Source: Streptomyces sp. NBC_00572
Lineage (GTDB): Bacteria > Actinomycetota > Actinomycetes > Streptomycetales > Streptomycetaceae
Direction of reading: 5' to 3'
Assembly (NCBI RefSeq): GCF_026341815.1
Contig: NZ_JAPENX010000001.1
Location: forward strand, 5,394,001-5,458,000
Length of the DNA: 64,000 bases
Program-made: the position numbers and the translations under genes
In this document: one piece after another, positions 9,279 to 17,209 of the stretch
Position numbering within the stretch: position 1 is the stretch's first letter
Layout of the letters: every line of letters begins with the position of its first letter
Notes under the pieces: model-generated
What the model was told of the DNA's origin: nothing
The model's database searches: none
Seen by the model: the letters and a program-made list of their open reading frames with translations, nothing else

Positions 9279-10358
9279 ATGTTCGTGGCATGGAGAGACC
9301 TCAGATTCGCCAAGGGGCGATTCGCCCTCATGGGCACGGTGATCGTGCTGATCACCCTGCTCGTGGGGTTGCTGTCAGGGCTGACCGCCGGGCTCGCGCG
9401 GGAGAACATCTCCGCGATCACCGGTCTGCCCGCCGACCGGCTGGCCTTCGCGGCGCCGCCGTCCGGGCAGTCTGTCTCCTTCACCAACTCGACGGTGACG
9501 GAGGAGCAGTGGCGCCGGTGGGCGGAGCGTCCGGGGGTGGCTTCGGCGGCGCCGCTCGGCATCCGTACGCTCAACGGCGCCGCCGGGGACCGTACCGCCG
9601 CCGTGTCCGCCTTCGGTACGGAGCCGGAGGCCGGGCTCGCACCCGTGGCGCCCGCTTCGGGCAAGGCCGTCCTCTCGGAGTCGGCCGCCGAGGAGCTGGG
9701 CGTCTCGGCCGGTGACTCCGTCCGCCTCGGCACCCTGGAGCTGACCGTCACGGCGGTCGCCGGTGACGCCTCGTACAGCCACACCCCGGTGGTGTGGACC
9801 TCCCTCGACGACTGGCAGCGGCTCGGCCACACCGGCACCACGGCGGAGGAACAGGCGACCGTCGTCGCGCTCCGGGGCGGTGGGGAGGCCGACTGGGCGG
9901 CCGGTGACAAGGCCGTCGGCACCGAGGCGCGGACCGTCGACGAGGCCCTCACCGCCATAGGGTCCTACCAGGCCGAGAACGGCTCGCTCCAGCTCATGCG
10001 CGGCTTCCTCTTCGCCATCTCGGCCCTCGTCATAGGGGCCTTCTTCACCGTCTGGACCATTCAGCGCAGCGGCGACGTCGCCGTCCTCAAGGCGCTCGGA
10101 GCCTCGACCCCGTACCTCCTCAAGGACGCCCTCGGGCAGGCGGTGCTCATGCTCACGGCGGGCACGTTGCTCGGAACCGCGCTCGCGGTCGGCATCGGGG
10201 TGCTGGTCAGCGGCGGGAACGTGCCGTTCGTGCTGCAGCCCCTGACCGTCCTCGGGCCGGCGGCCGTGATGGTGGTACTCGGTGTGCTCGGGGCCGCGCT
10301 GTCCATTCGGCGGATCACCGCCGTCGATCCCCTCACCGCGCTCGGGAGTGCCCGATGA
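9279..10358 (+). CDS. FtsX-type ABC transporter permease
   Basis: This 359-aa permease has one N-terminal membrane segment (around residues 16-37), a roughly 210-residue extracytoplasmic domain, and three C-terminal membrane segments near residues 250-350. That is the MacB/FtsX topology. The start at ATG 9279 (MFVAWRDLRFAKGRF) matches the usual cytoplasmic lead-in of the family; the frame is open further upstream without support. It overlaps the ATPase gene by four bases (ATGA), so the two form one transporter. Such transporters act in antibiotic or cell-envelope-stress export, and the divergent two-component system fits a self-regulated detoxification unit. The substrate is unknown. Confidence 0.9.
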   Translation: MFVAWRDLRFAKGRFALMGTVIVLITLLVGLLSGLTAGLARENISAITGLPADRLAFAAPPSGQSVSFTNSTVTEEQWRRWAERPGVASAAPLGIRTLNGAAGDRTAAVSAFGTEPEAGLAPVAPASGKAVLSESAAEELGVSAGDSVRLGTLELTVTAVAGDASYSHTPVVWTSLDDWQRLGHTGTTAEEQATVVALRGGGEADWAAGDKAVGTEARTVDEALTAIGSYQAENGSLQLMRGFLFAISALVIGAFFTVWTIQRSGDVAVLKALGASTPYLLKDALGQAVLMLTAGTLLGTALAVGIGVLVSGGNVPFVLQPLTVLGPAAVMVVLGVLGAALSIRRITAVDPLTALGSAR

Positions 10359-11035
10359 GTCTCGTCCTCGATGCCGTCACCCTCACCTACCCGGACGGGG
10401 ACGGCCGGCTGACCGCCCTCGACGCGGTGTCCCTCGACGTCCCCGCGGGTTCCCTCACGGCCGTCGTCGGTCCCTCCGGATCCGGCAAGTCCAGCCTGCT
10501 CGCCGTCGCCGCCACGCTGGTGACCCCGGACCGGGGCCGGGTCGAGGTCGCCGGTACGGACACGGGCGCGCTGGACGCTGCCGGGCGGGCGGCACTGCGG
10601 CGGGAGCGGATCGGGATCGTGTTCCAGCAGCCCAACCTGCTGCCCTCGCTCACGGCGGCGGAACAGCTCCAGGTGATGGCGCACCTCTCGGGGCGCCCGC
10701 CGAAGTCGGCCCGGAGCCGGGCCATGGAGCTCCTCGACGCGGTGGGCCTCGCGGACCTGGCGGGGCGGCGGCCGCACCAGCTGTCCGGCGGGCAGCGGCA
10801 GCGGGTCAACATCGCACGCGCCCTGGTGAACGAGCCGGCCGTCCTCCTCGTCGACGAGCCGACGAGCGCGCTCGACCACGAGCGGGGCGCGGCGGTGATG
10901 GAGCTGCTCGCCGGGCTGACGGTGGGGCGGGGGACGGCGACGGTGCTGGTGACCCATGACCGGACGCATGTCGCTCGCGCGGCGCGGGTGGTGGAGGTGA
11001 GGGACGGCCGCCTGTCGGAACGCGCGACCGTCTGA
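10355..11035 (+). CDS. ABC transporter ATP-binding protein (MacB/LolD type)
   Basis: This 226-aa ATPase partners the overlapping permease. Walker A is GPSGSGKSS near residue 40, followed by the Q-loop region VFQQPNLLPSL, signature LSGGQRQRV, Walker B VLLVDEPTSALDHE and the switch His in VLVTHD. The size and the Q-loop context are those of the LolD/MacB subfamily that pairs with FtsX-type permeases. No terminator of convincing strength is visible between its stop and the convergent HxlR gene 59 bp away. Confidence 0.93.
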   Translation: MSLVLDAVTLTYPDGDGRLTALDAVSLDVPAGSLTAVVGPSGSGKSSLLAVAATLVTPDRGRVEVAGTDTGALDAAGRAALRRERIGIVFQQPNLLPSLTAAEQLQVMAHLSGRPPKSARSRAMELLDAVGLADLAGRRPHQLSGGQRQRVNIARALVNEPAVLLVDEPTSALDHERGAAVMELLAGLTVGRGTATVLVTHDRTHVARAARVVEVRDGRLSERATV

Positions 11036-11094
11036 CCACCGGCCCGCCCCTCGCCGGGGATCGTGTCACCGCCTGACGGATGCGGCGCGGTGGG

Positions 11095-11496
11095 TCACGG
11101 CGCCTGGGTGCTCCTCGCTGCCGCGGTGGCGTGGGCCCGGGCCCGTTCGATCTCGTTGATGTGGGTCTCCGTCCATTGCCGGAGTGCGGTGATCGGCCCG
11201 GCGAGGCTCCGGCCCAGGTCCGTCAGGTCGTACTCGACCCTGGGCGGGATGGACGGGTACACCGTGCGGGTGAGGAAGCCGTCGGCCTCAAGGCCGCGGA
11301 GGGTCTGGGTGAGCATCTTCTGCGAGACGCCCTCGATGCGTCGGCTCAAGTCGGTGTAGCGCATGGTGCCTTCGAGGAGGGCATCGACGACCAGGATCGT
11401 CCACTTGCCGGCGATGTGGTCGAGGACCTGGCGCGTCGGGCACTTCGCGGAGTAGGCGTCGGCCGGTAGTCCGGAGGATTCCACGACGGTCTTCAT
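11095..11496 (-). CDS. HxlR-family winged-helix regulator
   Basis: This 133-aa regulator carries the HxlR signature: an N-terminal Cys (AKCPTRQVLDHIAGKWT), the recognition region RIEGVSQKMLTQTLRGLEADGFL, and the beta-wing YPSIPPRVEYDLTDLG. Members often sense redox or electrophile stress through that cysteine. I place the start at ATG 11496 (MKTVVESSG), closest to the domain; an in-frame ATG at 11553 would add 19 residues that overlap the intergenic operator repeats. It is divergent from a nitroreductase, a recurrent pairing, and probably represses both genes. Confidence 0.9.
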   Translation of the reverse strand: MKTVVESSGLPADAYSAKCPTRQVLDHIAGKWTILVVDALLEGTMRYTDLSRRIEGVSQKMLTQTLRGLEADGFLTRTVYPSIPPRVEYDLTDLGRSLAGPITALRQWTETHINEIERARAHATAAARSTQAP

Positions 11497-11501
11497 GCCG
11501 G

Positions 11502-11555
11502 GAGAGTAACGCACCAATAAGTGCCTTCTTCCCAAGGGAGAGTGACTCTCCAATA
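11502..11555. promoter_or_regulatory. direct-repeat operator between hxlR-type gene and nitroreductase
   Basis: Two copies of an 18-bp element, GAGAGTAACGCACCAATA at 11502-11519 and GAGAGTGACTCTCCAATA at 11538-11555, agree in 14 of 18 positions and are exactly 36 bp apart. The second contains the perfect palindrome GAGAGT-G-ACTCTC. They fill the 68-bp divergent promoter region, as expected of an HxlR operator. Confidence 0.5.
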
Positions 11556-11564
11556 GTTCGTGTC

Positions 11565-12257
11565 ATGACGAACCACACGCTTTCCGTCGCCGACGCGATC
11601 CGCACGCGCCGCACCGTCCGCCACTACCGGCCCGACCCGATCCCGGACGACGCCCTCGCCACGCTGCTCGAACTCGCGGTCCAGGCACCCTCCAGCTGGA
11701 ATCTGCAGGACCGGTCGATCGTCGTCGTCACCGACGACGAGGGCCGTGACGGACTGACCTGGGCCACCGGAGGCCAACCCCAGCCGCGGGAGGCCCCCGT
11801 GGTCCTGGTCTTCGTCGCCGAGCCGCAGTCCTGGCGTGACGATCACAGCGACGTCTACGACCGGGCCCGCCGCAACGGCGCCTGGGACGACGAGTTCATC
11901 GCCCTGTTCTCCGCCGCCTCGACCGCGTTCCAGGAAGACCTCGACCGGCGTGGTCTCCTGCGGGAGTACGCGGTGAAGGACGCCGTGATCGCGGCATCCT
12001 TCCTGATGCTCGCCGCGACCGAGCTGGGCCTGGCCACCTCGCCGATGAACGGCTGGGACGAGGCCAAGGTGAAGAAGGTGATCGGGATCGGCGACCGGGA
12101 CGACCTGGCCATCGCCCTGCTCATGTCGGTCGGCTACCCGGCGGAGGAACGGCGCCATCCCGGCCGGCGCGCCATGGAACGCAACGTCTTCTACGGACAG
12201 CACGGTGCGTTCTGCGGACAGCGCGGCGCGAAGGAGAGCGCCGCACGCCGGGAGTAG
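11565..12257 (+). CDS. nitroreductase-family protein
   Basis: This FMN-dependent oxidoreductase of the nitroreductase superfamily (230 aa) has the N-terminal FMN-binding motif IRTRRTVRHYRPDPIPDD, LELAVQAPSSWNLQ and the late segment KVIGIGDRDDLAIALLMSVGYPAE. These enzymes reduce nitro-aromatics, quinones or other electrophiles with NAD(P)H; the true substrate here is unknown. No Shine-Dalgarno sequence is evident before ATG 11565, so the message may be leaderless, which is common in Streptomyces. The divergent HxlR gene is its probable regulator. Confidence 0.9.
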   Translation: MTNHTLSVADAIRTRRTVRHYRPDPIPDDALATLLELAVQAPSSWNLQDRSIVVVTDDEGRDGLTWATGGQPQPREAPVVLVFVAEPQSWRDDHSDVYDRARRNGAWDDEFIALFSAASTAFQEDLDRRGLLREYAVKDAVIAASFLMLAATELGLATSPMNGWDEAKVKKVIGIGDRDDLAIALLMSVGYPAEERRHPGRRAMERNVFYGQHGAFCGQRGAKESAARRE

Positions 12258-12271
12258 GCGCCTTGCGCCCG

Positions 12272-12306
12272 CACGGCGGGGGCGGGCGGGCGCCGCCCGC
12301 GCCGTG
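12272..12306. terminator. bidirectional hairpin between nitroreductase and allR
   Basis: CACGGCG at 12272 pairs with CGCCGTG ending at 12306, and the stem extends inward through GC-rich sequence with a small bulge. It sits in the 69-bp gap between convergent stops. Confidence 0.45.
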
Positions 12307-12326
12307 GTGGGCAGGGGAGCGGGGCG

Positions 12327-13133
12327 CTACGACCCGTTGTTGCCCGTCGTGTTCGCCAGGGCCGCCGAGAGCTCTCGGGCCACTTCCTGGAGGATCGGGA
12401 CGATCTTCTCCGTGGCCGCTTCCGTCACGCGGCCCGCCGGGCCCGAGATGGAGATCGCCGCGGCGGTGGGGGAGTCCGGGACGGAGACCGCGAGGCAGCG
12501 GACTCCTATTTCCTGCTCGTTGTCGTCGACCGCGTACCCCGTCTCGCGGACCGCGACGAGCGCGTCGAGGAAGCCGTCCGGCGTCGTGATGGTCTTCTCG
12601 GTGGCCGCGGGCATGCCGGTACGGGCCAGCAGGGCGCGGACCTCCTCCGCCGGGGTGTGGGCCAGCAGCGCCTTGCCGACGCCCGTCGAGTGCGGCAGCA
12701 CCCGCCGGCCGACCTCGGTGAACATCCGCATCGAGTGCTTGGACGGCACCTGTGCCACGTACACGATCTCGTCGCCGTCGAGCAGCGCCATGTTCGCCGT
12801 CTCGCCGGTCTCCTCGACGAGCCGCGCCAGGTACGGGCGCGCCCAGGTGCCGAGGAGGCGGGAGGCGGATTCGCCGAGCCGGATGAGCCGGGGGCCGAGC
12901 GCGTACCGCCGGTTGGGCTGCTGGCGTACGTAGCCGCAGGCGACCAGGGTGCGCATCAGGCGGTGGATGGTGGGGAGCGGGAGTCCGCTGCTGGCGGAGA
13001 GCTCGCTCAGCCCGACCTCGCCCCCGGCGTCGGCCATCCGCTCAAGGAGGTCGAAGGCACGCTCAAGGGACTGGACGCCACCGCTTGCGGCGGGCTTGGC
13101 GGCGTCGGTGGTGCTGGCGCTGGACGTCGGCAC
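12327..13133 (-). CDS. allR: IclR-family regulator of allantoin catabolism
   Basis: This 268-aa regulator has an N-terminal winged helix (SLERAFDLLERMADAGGEVG, then GLPLPTIHRLMRTLVACGYV) and a C-terminal IclR effector domain (TGETANMALLDGDEIVYVAQ, STGVGKALLAH, GIRCLAV-like GVRCLAVSVPD). I chose GTG 13133 because GAAAGGA lies eight bases upstream; an upstream in-frame ATG at 13163 lacks such a site. It is divergent from allantoinase with a 336-bp intergenic region containing two inverted repeats. In S. coelicolor the equivalent protein, AllR, represses allantoin genes and malate synthase and responds to pathway metabolites; transfer of that role is by position and family. Confidence 0.87.
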   Translation of the reverse strand: MPTSSASTTDAAKPAASGGVQSLERAFDLLERMADAGGEVGLSELSASSGLPLPTIHRLMRTLVACGYVRQQPNRRYALGPRLIRLGESASRLLGTWARPYLARLVEETGETANMALLDGDEIVYVAQVPSKHSMRMFTEVGRRVLPHSTGVGKALLAHTPAEEVRALLARTGMPAATEKTITTPDGFLDALVAVRETGYAVDDNEQEIGVRCLAVSVPDSPTAAAISISGPAGRVTEAATEKIVPILQEVARELSAALANTTGNNGS

Positions 13134-13317
13134 GTCAACGGTCCTTTCGGGGCAGGCGGGCAAGGCAGCAGCCTACCGGCCCATCGGCCGGGCCACACGG
13201 TCCGGCTGTCGGCGTCAGGGCCGGTCAGGACGTGTTTGTCCGGTGTCGGTGACGGCCCGGAGCGGTCCGGGTCAGCCCCGCATGTACGGAGCTACGTTCT
13301 ACTGTACGAAATTTATA

Positions 13318-13332
13318 TTCCACTTCGTGGAA
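13318..13332. promoter_or_regulatory. inverted repeat upstream of allantoinase (TTCC-N7-GGAA)
   Basis: TTCCACTTCGTGGAA is a perfect 5-bp dyad with a 5-nt centre, in the 336-bp allR/allantoinase intergenic region. It matches the aceB upstream element at 6074-6088 in 12 of 15 positions. The surrounding bases are unusually AT-rich for this genome (AAATTTATATTCC), which suggests a promoter nearby. Function as an AllR site is inferred. Confidence 0.55.
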
Positions 13333-13421
13333 ACATCCAAGCGACGTTCGGCGGCGGCCGATGGAGGCGGCCATGCTGGAAGTGTGCCCTTGACGACATG
13401 TCGTCCGGAAGTGAAGACTCC

Positions 13422-13438
13422 TTCAACAGTTCGTTGAA
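13422..13438. promoter_or_regulatory. perfect 17-bp palindrome upstream of allantoinase
   Basis: TTCAAC-AGTTC-GTTGAA is a perfect 6-bp dyad 31 bp before the allantoinase start. It matches 13 of 17 positions of the aceB upstream element at 6090-6106. This location would block transcription of the allantoinase-allantoicase operon when bound. Confidence 0.55.
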
Positions 13439-13469
13439 TTTTTCCCGAAGCACTGGAAGAGGGGTACGG

Positions 13470-14804
13470 GTGGACGTCAACCTGGTCCTGCGCTCGACGC
13501 GTGTCATCACCCCCGAGGGGACACGCCCGGCGTCGATCGCCGTCTCCGGAGGGACGATCGCGGCCGTGCTGCCGTACGACGCCGAGGTACCCGCCGGTGC
13601 CCGGCTGGAGGACGTCGGCGACGACGTCGTCCTGCCCGGACTCGTCGACACCCATGTGCACGTGAACGACCCCGGCCGCACCGAGTGGGAGGGCTTCTGG
13701 ACCGCCACCCGCGCCGCCGCGGCCGGTGGCATCACCACCCTGCTCGACATGCCCCTCAACTCGCTGCCCCCGACCACCACCGTGGAGAACCTGCGCGTCA
13801 AGCAGGAGGTCGCCCGCGCCAAGGCCCACGTCGACGTCGGCTTCTGGGGCGGCGCCCTGCCCGACAACGTCAAGGACCTGCGTCCGCTCCACGACGCCGG
13901 TGTCTTCGGATTCAAGTGCTTCCTGTCGCCGTCCGGCGTGGAGGAGTTCCCCGAGCTCGACCAGGAGCAGCTGGCCACCTCACTCGCCGAGATCTCCGGC
14001 TTCGACGGCCTGATGATCGTGCACGCCGAGGATCCCCACCACCTCGCTGCCGCCCCCCAGCGCTCCGGCGGCGCGTACGCCGACTTCCTCGCCTCCCGTC
14101 CCCGGGACGCCGAGAACACGGCCATCGAGAACCTGATCAACCAGGCCCGCCGGCTGAACGCCCGCGTCCACGTCCTGCACCTCTCCTCCTCGGACGCGCT
14201 GCCGGTCATCGCCGCCGCCAAGGCCGAGGGCGTCAAGGTCACCGTCGAGTCCTGTCCGCACTTCCTCACGCTCACCGCCGAGGAGATCCCGGACGGCGCC
14301 ACCGAGTTCAAGTGCTGCCCGCCGATCCGCGAGGCCGTCAACCAGGACGCGCTGTGGCAGGGGCTCGCGGACGGCACGATCGACTGCATCGTCTCCGACC
14401 ACTCCCCGTCCACGACCGACCTCAAGACGCCCGACTTCGCGTCCGCCTGGGGCGGCATCTCCTCCCTCCAGCTCGGCCTGCCCGCCATCTGGACCGAGGC
14501 CCGCCGCCGCGGCTTCGACCTGACGGACGTCGTGCGCTGGATGTCGGAGGGCCCGGCCCGGCTCGCCGGACTCACCCGCAAGGGCGCCATCGAGGCCGGC
14601 CGCGACGCCGACTTCGCCGTCCTCGCCCCCGAGGCCACCTTCACCGTCGACCCGGCCGAGCTCCAGCACCGCAACCGGATCACCGCCTACGCGGGCAAGA
14701 CCCTCCACGGCGTCGTCACCTCCACCTGGCTGCGTGGCGAGCGGATCGCCGACCACGGCACCCTCGCCGAGCCCTCCGGCCGCCTCCTCGAAAGGAACAA
14801 CTGA
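13470..14804 (+). CDS. allB: allantoinase
   Basis: This cyclic amidohydrolase opens allantoin to allantoate (444 aa, family length). Metal ligands are visible: H62 and H64 in DTHVHVNDPG, the Lys to be carboxylated in FGFKCFLSPSG near residue 148, later His in VHVLHLSSSD, and the Asp in SDHSPSTTDLK near residue 310. The segment WEGFWTATRAAAAGGITT is typical of allantoinases. The start is GTG 13470 after GGAAGAGGGG; the frame is open further upstream, but that part overlaps the regulatory dyads. Allantoicase follows three bases after the stop, so the two are translated as an operon. Confidence 0.95.
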   Translation: MDVNLVLRSTRVITPEGTRPASIAVSGGTIAAVLPYDAEVPAGARLEDVGDDVVLPGLVDTHVHVNDPGRTEWEGFWTATRAAAAGGITTLLDMPLNSLPPTTTVENLRVKQEVARAKAHVDVGFWGGALPDNVKDLRPLHDAGVFGFKCFLSPSGVEEFPELDQEQLATSLAEISGFDGLMIVHAEDPHHLAAAPQRSGGAYADFLASRPRDAENTAIENLINQARRLNARVHVLHLSSSDALPVIAAAKAEGVKVTVESCPHFLTLTAEEIPDGATEFKCCPPIREAVNQDALWQGLADGTIDCIVSDHSPSTTDLKTPDFASAWGGISSLQLGLPAIWTEARRRGFDLTDVVRWMSEGPARLAGLTRKGAIEAGRDADFAVLAPEATFTVDPAELQHRNRITAYAGKTLHGVVTSTWLRGERIADHGTLAEPSGRLLERNN

Positions 14805-14807
14805 CCC

Positions 14808-15926
14808 GTGAGCACCGGCATACCCTCCTTCACCGGCGACGCCAGCCCCTACGGCGGCGGCGACCCGTACGCCGACTACCGGACGGCCGACTTCCCCTTC
14901 ACCCAGTACGCGGACCTCGCCGACCGACGCCTCGGTGCGGGCGTGATCGCCGCCAACGACGAGTTCTTCGCCGAGCGCGAGAACCTGCTCAAGCCCGAGG
15001 CCGCCGAGTTCGACCCCGAGCACTTCGGCCACAAGGGCAAGATCATGGACGGCTGGGAGACCCGCCGCCGCCGCGGCGTCTCCGCCCAGCAGCCGCACCC
15101 CACCGAGGACGACCACGACTGGGCCCTCGTACGGCTCGGCGCGCCCGGCGTCGTCCGCGGCATCGTCCTCGACACCGCCCACTTCCGCGGCAACTACCCG
15201 CAGGCCGTCTCCGTCGAGGCCGCCTCCGTCCCCGGCTCGCCCTCGCCCGAGGAGCTCCTCGCCGACGACGTGAAGTGGACGACGCTCGTCCCGCGCACCG
15301 CCGTCGGCGGCCACGCCGCCAACGGCTTCGCCGTCGACGTCGAGCAGCGCTTCACGCACCTGCGCGTCAACCAGCACCCCGACGGCGGCATCGCCCGCCT
15401 CCGCGTCTACGGCGAGGTCGCCCCCGACCCCGCGTGGCTCGGGGTCCTCGGCACCTTCGACCTCGCGGCCCTGGAGAACGGCGGCCAGGTCGAGGACGCC
15501 TCCGACCGCTTCTACTCCCCGGCCACCAACACGATCCAGCCGGGCCGCTCCCGCAAGATGGACGACGGCTGGGAGACCCGCCGGCGCCGCGACAAGGGCA
15601 ACGACTGGATCCGCTACCAGCTCGTCGCCGAGTCCGAGATCCGCGCCGTCGAGATCGACACCGCGTACCTCAAGGGCAACAGCGCCGGCTGGGCCGCGCT
15701 CTCCGTCGCCGCCGAGGGCTCGGAGGAGTGGACCGAGATCCTGCCCCGGACCCGCCTCCAGCCCGACACCAACCACCGCTTCGTGCTCGGCACCCCGGCG
15801 GTCGGCTCCCGCGTCCGGATCGACATCTACCCGGACGGCGGCATCTCCCGCCTCCGCCTCTTCGGCTCCCTCACGGAGGCCGGTACGGCCCGGCTCGCGG
15901 CCCGCCACCAGGAACTGGGCGGCTGA
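14808..15926 (+). CDS. alc: allantoicase
   Basis: This enzyme hydrolyses allantoate to ureidoglycolate and urea (372 aa). Two tandem allantoicase repeats are visible. Each contains an IMDGWETRRRR-like block (KIMDGWETRRRRG near residue 80, KMDDGWETRRRRDKGNDW near residue 250) and a C-terminal HPDGGIARLRVYG / YPDGGISRLRLFG block. The GTG start is preceded by GAAAGGAAC inside the end of allantoinase. Downstream, ureidoglycolate breakdown gives glyoxylate, the substrate of the malate synthase encoded at 4297-5928; no ureidoglycolate lyase is seen in the window. Transcription ends at a strong hairpin at 16041-16082. Confidence 0.95.
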   Translation: MSTGIPSFTGDASPYGGGDPYADYRTADFPFTQYADLADRRLGAGVIAANDEFFAERENLLKPEAAEFDPEHFGHKGKIMDGWETRRRRGVSAQQPHPTEDDHDWALVRLGAPGVVRGIVLDTAHFRGNYPQAVSVEAASVPGSPSPEELLADDVKWTTLVPRTAVGGHAANGFAVDVEQRFTHLRVNQHPDGGIARLRVYGEVAPDPAWLGVLGTFDLAALENGGQVEDASDRFYSPATNTIQPGRSRKMDDGWETRRRRDKGNDWIRYQLVAESEIRAVEIDTAYLKGNSAGWAALSVAAEGSEEWTEILPRTRLQPDTNHRFVLGTPAVGSRVRIDIYPDGGISRLRLFGSLTEAGTARLAARHQELGG

Positions 15927-16040
15927 CCGCCCCGTACGAACAGGCCGGCCGGGGCTCCGGATCCGGGCGGCCGACACCGCCCGGCTCCCGGGAGCCCGGC
16001 CACCCCAAGAACTGGGCGGGACACGACACCCCGCCCGGCC

Positions 16041-16097
16041 CGCGAGGGCGCACCGGACCGACAGCACCGGTGCGCCCTCGCGTAACCCCACTTTTTT
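16041..16097 (+). terminator. intrinsic terminator after allantoicase
   Basis: A perfect 16-bp stem (CGCGAGGGCGCACCGG at 16041-16056 and its complement at 16067-16082) with a 10-nt loop is followed ten bases later by six T residues. This is the clearest intrinsic terminator in the window. Confidence 0.85.
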
Positions 16098-16126
16098 CGG
16101 GCTCGGTTCGCCTCCGGGCGCCTTGA

Positions 16127-16204
16127 GCCGATGGAACGACCCCGACCGTGCTCGACCCCCTCGTTCCTCGGGGGCCTCCGCGCGCTCGGGGTCGTTCCAT
16201 CGGC
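16127..16204. repeat. 19-bp perfect inverted repeat with 40-nt loop
   Basis: GCCGATGGAACGACCCCGA at 16127-16145 is repeated exactly in inverted orientation at 16186-16204. The 40-nt loop holds a smaller C5/G5 hairpin. It lies in the 371-bp gap between the convergent allantoicase and SDR genes, beyond the allantoicase terminator. It may terminate the SDR transcript, or the long arms may serve another purpose. The remainder of this gap shows no gene. Confidence 0.75.
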
Positions 16205-16297
16205 GGCGCCCTTCGACTCACTCGCCGGCCCTGGCCGCGGGCGCTTCGAGTCGGCCCACGTACGGGCGGTGCTGCGCCGAGCGCCCCCTTGCGGGTG

Positions 16298-17038
16298 CTA
16301 CGCCGCGTGCCCGCCGTCCACCGAGAACTCCGCGCCCGTCACGTACCGTGCCTCCGGGCCCGCCAGGAAGGCGACCATGGAGGCCACCTCGGCCGGGGTG
16401 CCGAAGCGGCCCAGTGCCGTCATGGCCGCCTGGCCCTCCGCGTACGGTCCGTCCGCCGGGTTCATGTCGGTGTCGACGGGGCCGGGGTGGACGAGGTTCG
16501 CCGTGATCCCACGGCCGCCCAGCTCCCGGGCCAGCGCCTTCGTGAGGCCGGTCAGGGCCGACTTGCTCATCGCGTACAGCGTCCCGCCGGGCCCCGGCAC
16601 CCGCTGTGTCATGCAGGTGCCGATCGTGATGATCCGCCCGCCGTCAGGCAGCCGCCCGGCCGCCGCCTGTGAGGCGAGGAACGCCGCCCGGACGTTCACG
16701 GCGAGGACCCGGTCCACGTCCGTGAGGGCCAGGGACTCCAGCGGCCCGAGGACCCCGGCACCGACGTTGTTGACCAGGACGTCGAGCCGGCCCAGGGCGT
16801 CCGCCGCCCAGTGCACCGCGCCCGCCGCGTCCCCGGCGTCGGCGGCGTCCGCCCGCAGGGGCAGCGCCTTGCGGCCGGTCGCCTCGATCCGTGCGGCGAC
16901 CTCCTTGGCCCGCACCTCGTCCCGGACGTAGGTGAAGGCGACGTCGGCGCCCTCCTGCGCGAGGCGTACGGCGGTGGCGGCGCCGATCCCGCGGCTGCCG
17001 CCCGTCACCAGTACCGCCGTGCCGTTCATCGTGGACAT
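16298..17038 (-). CDS. SDR-family oxidoreductase
   Basis: This classical short-chain dehydrogenase/reductase (246 aa) has the cofactor motif TGGSRGIG near residue 12, NNVGAG in strand 4, and the catalytic YxxxK in YAMSKSALTGLTKALARE. The usual catalytic Ser region reads IGTCM, so Thr or Cys stands where Ser is common; activity should not be assumed identical to close homologues. GPVDTDMNPADGP forms the substrate lid. ATG 17038 is chosen because GGAGG lies eight bases upstream; an in-frame ATG at 17083 is possible but has no such site. Divergent from the RibD-like reductase gene with a 171-bp promoter region. Substrate unknown. Confidence 0.9.
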   Translation of the reverse strand: MSTMNGTAVLVTGGSRGIGAATAVRLAQEGADVAFTYVRDEVRAKEVAARIEATGRKALPLRADAADAGDAAGAVHWAADALGRLDVLVNNVGAGVLGPLESLALTDVDRVLAVNVRAAFLASQAAAGRLPDGGRIITIGTCMTQRVPGPGGTLYAMSKSALTGLTKALARELGGRGITANLVHPGPVDTDMNPADGPYAEGQAAMTALGRFGTPAEVASMVAFLAGPEARYVTGAEFSVDGGHAA

Positions 17039-17209
17039 CCCGAAACCTCCGTGGCAGGAAACCGTATGTGGTTGCGGGTTCAATGAAAGTCGCCGGGGCG
17101 TCCCGAGGCTGGCACGAATCGGACGCCGACCCGATCACCGATGAGTTCCGCCGGGCGGCACGGTCCGAACTGCTGAGACACGATGGACCGGAGACGAAAG
17201 GGCACCACC

